From contig CALUOQ010000019.1 of the NCBI GenBank assembly GCA_944322325.1, positions 1-36,807 on the forward strand: a stretch of DNA of 36,807 nucleotides, read 5' to 3'. This stretch comes from an uncultured Alloprevotella sp. Its GTDB lineage: Bacteria > Bacteroidota > Bacteroidia > Bacteroidales > Bacteroidaceae. The notes beneath the pieces are model-generated. The model did no database searches, was not told the origin of the DNA, and saw only the letters and a list, made by a program, of their open reading frames with translations. This document shows, piece after piece, positions 27,841 through 34,398 of this stretch (position 1 is its first letter; each line of letters starts with the position of its first letter). The translations under genes were made by a program, and so were the position numbers.

Positions 27841-28431
27841 TCAGTTGTTGACGACGAGGCGGTCGGCGGCGTAGTACACGCGGTAGCGGAACAAGGAACG
27901 TCCGGCCCCGCCTTGGGTCACGATGCCGAAGTTGTTGAGATCGTAGTCGCGGTCGCAGCGCGTACAGTGGGCCGTTCCCTCGTCCGCGAAGGTGAGGCGG
28001 CGCTGTATGGTGCTCTCGCTGAAACAATTGGGGCATACGGCGTCGTACGCCACGAGGCTGAGCTGGCCTGAACTGAGGTCGGGCACATTGGTCGTGCCGA
28101 CAATGAAACCGCTGAGGCACTGCCACGTGGTGTAGGCGTCGGCCGCCGTGACGGGGTAGGTGCCCGTGCTGCCCGCCGCGTTCTGGAAGTAGTACTGGCC
28201 GGTGTCGCGCCAGACGAGGCAGAAGAGGCCGGGATTGTTGACCGCCTGATGGAGCTGGGAGACAGCCGTGACGGGCGTGAAGTTGAAGGAGGCGCGATAG
28301 TTGGCGTAAACGCTGTCCACGCTGTCCGCGCACGACGCGAAAACCATCGCGGCGAGGGTAAATCCTGTCGCAGCGATAGTTTTTCCTATCGCTGCGACAG
28401 AAATTCTTGGCGCTGCGACAGGAAATCTCAT
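27841..28431 (-). CDS. Lipoprotein with paired CxxC motifs (Rieske-fold/zinc-ribbon-like), signal peptide made of a DNA repeat
   Basis: The 196-residue exported lipoprotein has its lipobox 'VFASC' at C34. The mature part has 'AYDAVCPNCF' (C133, C136) and 'HCTRCDRDYDLNN' (C156, C159), followed by 'GRSLFRYRV'. Similar Bacteroidales lipoproteins have two CxxC pairs about 20 residues apart in a small beta domain, like a Rieske fold in which the histidines are replaced by cysteines; a bound zinc or structural metal is likely. Function is unknown. Residues 1-22 are encoded by the 21-base repeat array and read with a 7-residue period ('VAAPRIS', 'VAAIGKT', 'IAATGF'). The start codon overlaps the argH stop (ATGA), implying coupled translation. 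Confidence 0.75.
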   Translation of the reverse strand: MRFPVAAPRISVAAIGKTIAATGFTLAAMVFASCADSVDSVYANYRASFNFTPVTAVSQLHQAVNNPGLFCLVWRDTGQYYFQNAAGSTGTYPVTAADAYTTWQCLSGFIVGTTNVPDLSSGQLSLVAYDAVCPNCFSESTIQRRLTFADEGTAHCTRCDRDYDLNNFGIVTQGGAGRSLFRYRVYYAADRLVVNN

Positions 28432-28442
28432 CGCTGCAACAG
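28365..28442. repeat. 21-base-period palindromic repeat, locus 2, inside coding DNA
   Basis: In plus-strand order: CTGTCG-CAG-CGATAG, TTTTTC, CTATCG-CTG-CGACAG, AAATTC, TTGGCG-CTG-CGACAG, GAAATC, TCATCG-CTG-CAACAG. The core CGCTGCRACAG starts at 28390, 28411 and 28432, exactly 21 apart. 28365-28379 and 28386-28400 form a perfect 15-base inverted repeat. It covers the argH stop (28428-28430) and the first 22 codons of the lipoprotein. Same grammar as 16694-16752. Confidence 0.85.
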
Positions 28443-29768
28443 TTTGTTTTCGGCCTCGGCCACGCGGTCGAAACCGAAACGGGCGTAGGTGGCTTCGGCC
28501 ATTTCGCGGATGCGGTCGTTGCAGAGGTTGCCGATGCTGCCCTCGTGGGTGTGGCAGACGTGCTTGTCGGGCACGAAGCGGCCGGCTTCAATGTCGAGAC
28601 CTACCTTCCGGTACGCGTCGCGGAAAGGCATACCCGACGCGGCCAGGCGATTGACCTCCTCGACGGAGAACATGGCGTCGTAGCGGGTGTCGTCGAGGAT
28701 GTGCTCGTTGACGCGGATGCGTTCGACGATGTATTCCGCCATGCTGAGGCAGTCGTCCAGCGCGTCGAACGCCGGGAGAAACGCTTCCTTGATTTCCTGA
28801 AGGTCGCGGAAGTAGCCCACGGGCAGGTTGTTCATGATGAGCGTAATCTGCTGAGGCAGGGCCTGTAACTTGTTGCAACGGGCGCGGATGAGCTCGAATA
28901 CGTCGGGGTTCTTCTTGTGCGGCATGATGCTCGACCCGGTGGTGCACTCGTCGGGCAACTTGATGAAGGCGAAGTTCTGGGAGTTGAACATGCAGGCGTC
29001 GAATGCCATCTTGGCTACCGTTCCTGCAATGCCGGCCAGGGCAAAGGCGACGTTGCGCTCGTTCTTGCCACGGCCCATTTGGGCATAGACTACGTTGTAG
29101 TCCATGGAGTCGAAACCCAGCAGCCGTGTAGTCATGGAACGGTCGAGCGGGAACGACGAGCCGTAGCCGGCTGCCGACCCCAGCGGGTTGCGGTTCGTCA
29201 TGCGGTAGGCGGCTTCCAGCAGCAGCAAGTCGTCAGCCAGGCTTTCGGCGTACGCGCCGAACCACAGACCGAAGCTCGAGGGCATGGCTACCTGCAAGTG
29301 GGTATAGCCGGGCATCAGGACGTCGCGGTAGCGTTCGCTCTGGGCCTGAAGCGCGCGAAAGAGGGCCATGACGTGGTCCGCCACTTCGCGAATCTTGTCA
29401 CGGGTGAAGAGCTTGAGGTCTACGAGAACCTGATCGTTGCGCGAACGTCCGCTGTGGATTTTCTTGCCCGTGTCGCCGAGCCGTCGCGTAAGCATCAGCT
29501 CGACTTGCGAGTGGACGTCCTCGACACCCTCTTCGATGACGAAACGCCCGGCTTCGGCCTCGGCATAAATGGCGCGCAGCTCGGCAAGCAGGGCGTCGAG
29601 CTCGTCGCGACGGAGGAGGCCGATGTGCTCGAGCATGGTGATGTGGGCCATCGAACCAAGGACGTCGTATTTGGCCAGATAGAGGTCGAGCTCGCGGTCG
29701 TGACCCACGGTGAAGCGCTCGATGACTTCGTTCACCGCGATGTTCTTTTCCCAAAGTTTTGTAGGCAT
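28428..29768 (-). CDS. argH: Argininosuccinate lyase
   Basis: This 446-residue cytoplasmic enzyme splits argininosuccinate to arginine and fumarate. The fumarase/aspartase superfamily signature 'GSSIMPHKKNPD' is present, with 'SGRSRNDQVLVDLKLF', 'MPGYTHLQVAMPSSFG', 'NRNPLGSAAGYG' and the N-terminal 'LWEKNIAVNEVIERFTVG'. The last codons (LLQR, stop) lie in the 21-base repeat array, so the repeat has set or shifted the end of the protein. Its stop overlaps the lipoprotein start. No other arginine synthesis gene is in the window; upstream are an SRPBCC protein and pyrE. Confidence 0.95.
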   Translation of the reverse strand: MPTKLWEKNIAVNEVIERFTVGHDRELDLYLAKYDVLGSMAHITMLEHIGLLRRDELDALLAELRAIYAEAEAGRFVIEEGVEDVHSQVELMLTRRLGDTGKKIHSGRSRNDQVLVDLKLFTRDKIREVADHVMALFRALQAQSERYRDVLMPGYTHLQVAMPSSFGLWFGAYAESLADDLLLLEAAYRMTNRNPLGSAAGYGSSFPLDRSMTTRLLGFDSMDYNVVYAQMGRGKNERNVAFALAGIAGTVAKMAFDACMFNSQNFAFIKLPDECTTGSSIMPHKKNPDVFELIRARCNKLQALPQQITLIMNNLPVGYFRDLQEIKEAFLPAFDALDDCLSMAEYIVERIRVNEHILDDTRYDAMFSVEEVNRLAASGMPFRDAYRKVGLDIEAGRFVPDKHVCHTHEGSIGNLCNDRIREMAEATYARFGFDRVAEAENKLLQR

Positions 29769-29789
29769 AGTCTTATATAATAAGGTAAA

Positions 29790-29808
29790 GGCGCGGACAG
29801 GCCGCGCC
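29790..29808 (-). terminator. Short GC hairpin between the SRPBCC gene and argH
   Basis: GGCGCGG (29790-29796) pairs with CCGCGCC (29802-29808), 5-base loop; on the minus strand a T-rich but interrupted stretch follows. It may be a partial terminator or attenuator in the 48-base gap. Confidence 0.45.
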
Positions 29809-29816
29809 GTTTTGGT

Positions 29817-30296
29817 TCAGGCACCATAGGGGATGTTGCCCAGCAGGTCGGCCAGCCCGTCGACGGCCTGCTGCAGGGGCTTGCTCACCATGGCTTTCAT
29901 GAATACGTTGACTTCGGCGCGCAGCGTCACCCGCATCTTGCAGCTGTCGTCCCCGACGGGCAGCAACTGTATCCATACGTTGAAGGGCAGGGGCGAGCCT
30001 TCGGCCTCGAATTTGATACACTTCGGCTCTTCGCGGTCTATGATGCGCAGGGTAACCTTCCCCACGGGCGAGGCTACCGTGACGGAATCGGCGTCCAGCT
30101 CCATGTCCTGCAACTGGCGTTGCAGCTCTTCGGGTTGCACGTTGGGCACCCTTTCGGTCAGCTGCTGCGCCAGTGCCGGGTCGGACAGCTTGTCGCGCAA
30201 TCCGGACAGGTGGCGCAGGTCTGCCAACTGGCTGTAGACCGTCTGCTGGGGATAGGGGATGACCTTAACAGCGCTTTCGAACTGACTGTGGCTCAT
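29817..30296 (-). CDS. SRPBCC (START-like) superfamily protein, function unknown
   Basis: The 159-residue cytoplasmic protein starts MSHSQFESAVKVIPYPQQTV, the first strand and helix of the helix-grip fold ('VYSQLADLRHLSGL'), then a helical insertion with many Gln/Leu (about 40-70). The beta strands follow ('DSVTVASPVGKVTLRIIDRE', 'CKMRVTLRAEV') and a long C-terminal helix ('VSKPLQQAVDGLADLL'). Such folds bind hydrophobic ligands; no ligand can be named. It lies between pyrE and argH on the same strand, probably one transcript, but its link to nucleotide or arginine synthesis is unknown. Confidence 0.75.
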   Translation of the reverse strand: MSHSQFESAVKVIPYPQQTVYSQLADLRHLSGLRDKLSDPALAQQLTERVPNVQPEELQRQLQDMELDADSVTVASPVGKVTLRIIDREEPKCIKFEAEGSPLPFNVWIQLLPVGDDSCKMRVTLRAEVNVFMKAMVSKPLQQAVDGLADLLGNIPYGA

Positions 30297-30303
30297 AGGG
30301 AGT

Positions 30304-30345
30304 AATTGAGAGTTGACAATTGATAATTGAGAGTTGGCAATTGGC
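30304..30345. repeat. Two tandem 21-base AT-rich repeats
   Basis: Copies at 30304-30324 and 30325-30345 (core AATTGAGAGTTGRCAATTG) agree at 18 of 21 bases. The sequence type (runs of AATTGA) is common between Bacteroidales genes; a related patch lies near 10433-10459. It sits just upstream of the SRPBCC start. Confidence 0.7.
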
Positions 30346-30363
30346 TGTAGCGTAGCCCCGGAG

Positions 30364-30416
30364 GGCGAGTCTGTCGGCGCGTTCCAACTTTTTCCTGCCA
30401 GACAGCAGGACTCGCC
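30364..30416 (-). terminator. Interrupted inverted repeat after pyrE
   Basis: GGCGAGTC (30364-30371) pairs with GACTCGCC (30409-30416), and an inner TGTC/GACA adds to the stem with a 3-4 base bulge. It lies in the 180-base gap between pyrE and the SRPBCC gene and could end or attenuate pyrE transcripts. Confidence 0.45.
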
Positions 30417-30476
30417 TGACGGTTGACAGACGGTATGGGCGCGCTGCGATGTGGGGTTACTGCCTTTAGCTCTTTT

Positions 30477-31109
30477 TCAATTATTCCAATGCGCCGGATC
30501 CTTACGCCATGTGTTGAGCACCTCGACGTCCGCGCGCTGGATGTAGCCGGTGGCCACGGCGGCCTCGACGACAGCTTCGTAGTTGGTCAGTGTGAGTAAC
30601 TGCACGTTGGCGGCCTTGAAGGCCTCTTTGGCTACGTCGAAACCGTAAGTGTAGCTGGCCACCATGCCGATGACCTCGCAGCCGTCGCGGCGGATGGCCT
30701 CGCAGGCCTTAAGGCTGCTTCCACCCGTCGAGATGAGGTCTTCGACCACCACGACGCGCATACCGGGTTTCAGTTCGCCCTCGATGAGGTTTTCCAGACC
30801 GTGGTCTTTGGGTTTCGAGCGGACGTAGACAAACGGTAGGTTGAGCTCGTCGGCCACGAGTGCGCCTTGCGGAATGGCTCCGGTGGCTACGCCGGCGATG
30901 GCGTCGCACTCGGGGAAGTTTTCCATAATCAGGCGGCTGAGTTCCAGTTTGACGAAATTGCGCAGCGAGGGATAGGACAACGTCTTGCGGTTGTCGCAGT
31001 AGAACGGTGACTTCCATCCCGATGCCCAGGTAAAGGGGTTGTCGGGCTGTAGCTTTATGGCTTTAATCTTGAGCAGTTTCTCTGCAAAAATGTTCTCCAA
31101 CGTTTTCAT
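30477..31109 (-). CDS. pyrE: Orotate phosphoribosyltransferase
   Basis: This 210-residue cytoplasmic enzyme makes orotidine monophosphate from orotate and PRPP in pyrimidine synthesis. The PRPP-binding motif 'VVVVEDLISTGGSS' (about 119-132) is intact. 'WASGWKSPFYCDNRKTLSYP' and 'VATGAIPQGALVAD' are the other landmarks, and 'YVRSKPKDHG' holds the catalytic-loop lysines. Length is normal. A well-spaced promoter lies 28-57 bases upstream, back to back with that of the PgpH-like gene. Confidence 0.96.
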   Translation of the reverse strand: MKTLENIFAEKLLKIKAIKLQPDNPFTWASGWKSPFYCDNRKTLSYPSLRNFVKLELSRLIMENFPECDAIAGVATGAIPQGALVADELNLPFVYVRSKPKDHGLENLIEGELKPGMRVVVVEDLISTGGSSLKACEAIRRDGCEVIGMVASYTYGFDVAKEAFKAANVQLLTLTNYEAVVEAAVATGYIQRADVEVLNTWRKDPAHWNN

Positions 31110-31136
31110 AAGGCAAAGTTAAATTTCGTTTCCCGG

Positions 31137-31166
31137 CAAAGGTACGACTTTTTTTCCAGCCCGCAA
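31137..31166 (-). promoter_or_regulatory. Promoter of pyrE
   Basis: On the minus strand TTG (31164-31166), a 19-base spacer and TACCTTTG (31137-31144) match the Bacteroidetes consensus. A second -7-like TAACTTTG at 31114-31121 lies too close to the start to be the main one. Confidence 0.75.
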
Positions 31167-31199
31167 TCGTGGGTGGCGACCTTATAATACTTCCATGAT

Positions 31200-31230
31200 T
31201 TGGCCTTGTGCGAAGAAAGTCGTATCTTCG
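31200..31230 (+). promoter_or_regulatory. Promoter of the PgpH-type phosphodiesterase
   Basis: On the plus strand TTG (31200-31202), a 20-base spacer and TATCTTCG (31223-31230), one mismatch to TAnnTTTG. Start codon 35 bases further. Confidence 0.65.
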
Positions 31231-31265
31231 CCTCCAAATCGGAATGACAAATAATGAAATGACGG

Positions 31266-33389
31266 ATGAGTAAGTTCTCTTATAAGGGATATGCGACGCG
31301 TATCGCCGTGATATTGGTGTCGGTGTTCCTGATTGTATATTTCTTGCCGCGGGAAAATCGCTTCGGCTATGAATATGAGCTGAACCGCCCCTGGAAGTAC
31401 GGGCAGCTCATCGCTTCGTACGATTTTCCTATCGCCAAGACGGATGCCGAAATCCAGTCTGAGCAGGACAGCGTGCTGCGCTCGTACCAGCCCTATTTCC
31501 TTTTTGACCTGAGCGTGGAGAGTCAGAAGGTGAAGGCGCTGCGCACGGATTTTTATCAAGGCAAGATGAAGGGAGTCCCCGTTTCGGTACTGCCTCACTT
31601 GTCGGACCTGCTGCATCATATTTACGGTATGGGTATCCTTTCGGGCGACGCGGCTGACAACCTGCATCGTCAGCAAATCGCCAATATCCGGACGGTGATA
31701 GGACAGGAGGCTACGTCGAAATCCGTGCGTGACATCTACACGACGCGTACGGCCTACGAGTATATCATGCAGGCCGACACGGCCAATTATCCGCGGGACA
31801 TGCTGGTGCGCTGTCACGTCAACGATTATCTGGAACCGAACCTGACCATCGACAGCGTGCGGAGTCAGGCAATGTACGAAGATCTTCTCTCGACGGTGTC
31901 GCCTTCGAGCGGCATGGTGCTCAACGGGCAGAAAATCATCGACCGTGGCGAGATTGTCAACCATTCCACCTATAACATTCTCCGCTCTCTCGAAAAGGAG
32001 AGCCTGAAGCGCACGAATCCCGCTGACGGCCGGTGGATGGTGTTGCTCGGGCAGATAGTGTTCGTGTCCATTATACTCGGTATCTTCTCCATCTATCTGG
32101 GGATGTTCCGGAAGGACTATTACGACAAGCCGAACAGCCTGTTTCTGCTTTTTTCGCTTATCACGCTGTTTCCCATCCTTACGTCCATCATGGTCGAGCG
32201 CAACTTTTTCAGCGTCTATCTGGTGCCGTATGCGATGGTGCCTATATTCGTACGCATCTTCATGGATACGCGTACGGCGTTTATTTCGCTGATGGCCACG
32301 ATTTTCCTGTCGTCGCTGGCGCTCCACGGCCCTTACGAATTCATCCTCTTTGAGACTGTGGGCGGACTCACTGCCATTTACACACTCAAGGAGCTTTCCC
32401 AGCGTTCGCAGTTGCTGCGCAGTGCCATTGTCGTGACGGTGGTCACGGTGCTGTTCGCCGTTTCGTTCGACCTGGCCCAAGGAACCAAAATCACAGACCT
32501 CGATCGGCGTTTTTACACCTATCTCGTGATAAACGGCGTGTTGCTGCTCTTTGCCTATCCGCTGATGTACCTCATCGAGCGGGCGTTCGGCTTCACGTCG
32601 GCCGTCACGCTGGTCGAACTGACGAATATCAACAACAGTCTGCTGCGCAAGATGTCGAAGGTGGCGCAAGGCACGTTCAATCACTCCATGCAGGTGGGTA
32701 ATCTGGCCGCTGAGGTAGCCGACAAAATCGGCGCCAAGGTGCAACTGGTGCGTACCGGTGCGTTCTACCACGATATCGGCAAGATGGCCAATCCCGCTTT
32801 CTTTACAGAGAATCAAAGCGGCACGAATCCTCACGACGAGCTGAACGACGAGAAGCGCAGCGCGCAAATCATCATCAGTCACGTCAGCGATGGCTTGCGC
32901 ATGGCTGAGAAATATCACCTGCCCAAGAGTATCCGCGACTTTATCGCTACCCACCACGGCCGTAGCAAGGTGAAGTACTTCTACGTGCAATACGTGAACA
33001 AGCACCCTGACGAGCTGGTGGACGAGGAGGCTTTCACCTATCCCGGCCCCAATCCGTTCACGCGCGAGCAGGCCATCCTGATGATGGCCGATGCGGTCGA
33101 AGCCACTTCGCGCAGCTTGAAGGAATTCACCGACGAGAGTATCCGCGCCCTCGTCGACCGCATTGTCGACGCGCAGGTGGACAGTGGTTATTTCCGCAAC
33201 TGTCCCATCACGTACCGCGACATCACGGTGGCCAAGGACGTATTCGTCGAAAGCCTGAAGACCATTTATCACACGCGCATCGCCTATCCCGAACTCAAGT
33301 CCGGCCATACGGAGCCCGAGCGCGGTTCGCGCGGTCAGCGCGGCGGCTTTTTCGGCGGTGGTCTCCACTCTACGTGGACCCGGCGCTGA
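31266..33389 (+). CDS. 7TM-HD family membrane phosphodiesterase (PgpH-like, probable c-di-AMP hydrolase)
   Basis: The 707-residue inner-membrane protein has one N-terminal helix (about 10-27), an extracytoplasmic 7TMR-HDED domain (about 30-255), seven hydrophobic helices (about 257-440) and a cytoplasmic HD domain (about 465-670). HD metal ligands are visible: H473 ('TFNHSMQVGNLA'), H502-D503 ('GAFYHDIGKM'), H539 ('IIISHV'), 'ATHHG' (H563-H564) and D609 ('MMADAVEA'). Proteins of this layout, such as Listeria PgpH, hydrolyse c-di-AMP to pApA. CdaA, which makes c-di-AMP, is encoded 6 kb away. The last 30 residues are Gly/Arg-rich and probably disordered. Activity is inferred from family. Confidence 0.93.
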   Translation: MSKFSYKGYATRIAVILVSVFLIVYFLPRENRFGYEYELNRPWKYGQLIASYDFPIAKTDAEIQSEQDSVLRSYQPYFLFDLSVESQKVKALRTDFYQGKMKGVPVSVLPHLSDLLHHIYGMGILSGDAADNLHRQQIANIRTVIGQEATSKSVRDIYTTRTAYEYIMQADTANYPRDMLVRCHVNDYLEPNLTIDSVRSQAMYEDLLSTVSPSSGMVLNGQKIIDRGEIVNHSTYNILRSLEKESLKRTNPADGRWMVLLGQIVFVSIILGIFSIYLGMFRKDYYDKPNSLFLLFSLITLFPILTSIMVERNFFSVYLVPYAMVPIFVRIFMDTRTAFISLMATIFLSSLALHGPYEFILFETVGGLTAIYTLKELSQRSQLLRSAIVVTVVTVLFAVSFDLAQGTKITDLDRRFYTYLVINGVLLLFAYPLMYLIERAFGFTSAVTLVELTNINNSLLRKMSKVAQGTFNHSMQVGNLAAEVADKIGAKVQLVRTGAFYHDIGKMANPAFFTENQSGTNPHDELNDEKRSAQIIISHVSDGLRMAEKYHLPKSIRDFIATHHGRSKVKYFYVQYVNKHPDELVDEEAFTYPGPNPFTREQAILMMADAVEATSRSLKEFTDESIRALVDRIVDAQVDSGYFRNCPITYRDITVAKDVFVESLKTIYHTRIAYPELKSGHTEPERGSRGQRGGFFGGGLHSTWTRR

Positions 33390-33440
33390 CCCACTTAGGA
33401 CGACCAAAACATTACATAAATATATAGTTACAGTACAACA

Positions 33441-34382
33441 ATGATGAACAGCGAATTTGTCAAGGGAAATTTCGACAATTACGTCGCACTCGACGGTGAA
33501 GCCACCGAACTTTATTTGAAAGAGGATTTGCGCCCCATCCGCGGATTGCTGATGGAGTCGGCCGACGGAACCAAAAAAGGCTTCATCCCCACCATCAGCC
33601 TGAAGGGACGCCGCATCACGGCGCACACCTCCTATCAGTGCTTTGAAAAAGATGTGCTCAACACGACTGACGGCACTTATTATATGCTTTATCTCGACCT
33701 GCGGCTCTACCCCTATCCGTCGCAGACGAGCCGTCAGGAGAACGACAGCGAGAATCACACTAACTACGTGCCCTATAACCTCCTTTATGCCTGTGCGATG
33801 AACGCGTTGCAGCTCATCTCGCTCCAGAAGCCGGAACTCGGCGACATCCTACAGACTCAACACGGCGAGGACCGCTTCCGCCAGGCTAACGAGCTGGTCC
33901 GCTCCGTGCTGCGTGAGCACTTGCTCAACGGGATGGAAGAACGCGAATACGTGCCCGCCATGGAAAGCGATTTTGTCGAGAATAAAAGTTCGTTTGCCTC
34001 GGAGGAGAAAATCTTCCAGACGATGGCGGCCATGTGCTCCTCCAACTTCAAGAAGGACGGGGTCAGCATCATCCGCATCGGCGTCGACGACAAGTCGCTC
34101 CAGGTCACCGGGCTGGAGAATCACCTCTCGAAAATGGGCGACATCGACTACCTCACGCGCAGCTGGCTCAACAAAATCAAGCAGTGCTTCGGCGAGGATA
34201 TGATCGACGCTTTTCATATCAATTTCTATAAGACCCCCGACCGTCACCTGTATTGCGAGGTCACCATCGACAACGCCAAGGTGCATCCGGTCGACTACAA
34301 GGGGCGTTACTTCGTGCGTCGTGCTTCCATCACGGACGAGGTGAACAAGAACGCTTGGTACAAGCTGATTACGGCAGTTTAA
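33441..34382 (+). CDS. Uncharacterised protein with a Schlafen/AlbA_2-like C-terminal region
   Basis: The 313-residue protein is predicted to be soluble, with no signal peptide. Residues 1-110 are beta-rich ('LRPIRGLLMESADG', 'RRITAHTSYQCFEKDV'). A helical middle (about 110-175) includes 'YNLLYACAMNALQLIS' and 'QANELVRSVLREHLL'. The C-terminal third ends 'HLYCEVTIDNAKVHPVDYKG' and 'RYFVRRASITDEV', close to the end of AlbA_2 (divergent AAA-4/Schlafen core) domains, where 'FYVRxGxST' follows a similar strand. This resemblance is from pattern only. No nuclease or ATPase motif is clear. A Met one codon after the annotated start is equally possible. It lies between the PgpH-like gene (51-base gap) and GT4 (16-base gap) on the same strand. 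Confidence 0.7.
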   Translation: MMNSEFVKGNFDNYVALDGEATELYLKEDLRPIRGLLMESADGTKKGFIPTISLKGRRITAHTSYQCFEKDVLNTTDGTYYMLYLDLRLYPYPSQTSRQENDSENHTNYVPYNLLYACAMNALQLISLQKPELGDILQTQHGEDRFRQANELVRSVLREHLLNGMEEREYVPAMESDFVENKSSFASEEKIFQTMAAMCSSNFKKDGVSIIRIGVDDKSLQVTGLENHLSKMGDIDYLTRSWLNKIKQCFGEDMIDAFHINFYKTPDRHLYCEVTIDNAKVHPVDYKGRYFVRRASITDEVNKNAWYKLITAV

Positions 34383-34398
34383 CCCTCGGTCAACTTCC

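Noticed and set aside
28365-28442. CRISPR-like array
   Set aside because: Units are 21 bases with no unique spacers of 30 or more bases, and no cas genes are present.
26681-28591. 636-codon minus-strand frame running over murF, the terminator and the lipoprotein
   Set aside because: It crosses a bidirectional terminator and three real genes in wrong frames. Its Cys/Arg/Ser-rich stretch is only another frame of the 21-base repeat.
31114-31121. TAACTTTG as the main pyrE promoter
   Set aside because: It is only 4 bases from the start codon and would give an almost leaderless message; the element at 31137-31166 has correct spacing and a TTG box.
31182-33758. Long open frame (about 858 codons) antisense to the PgpH-type gene
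   Set aside because: It also crosses into the next gene and the promoter region; composition is His/Arg/Val-rich with no recognisable domain.
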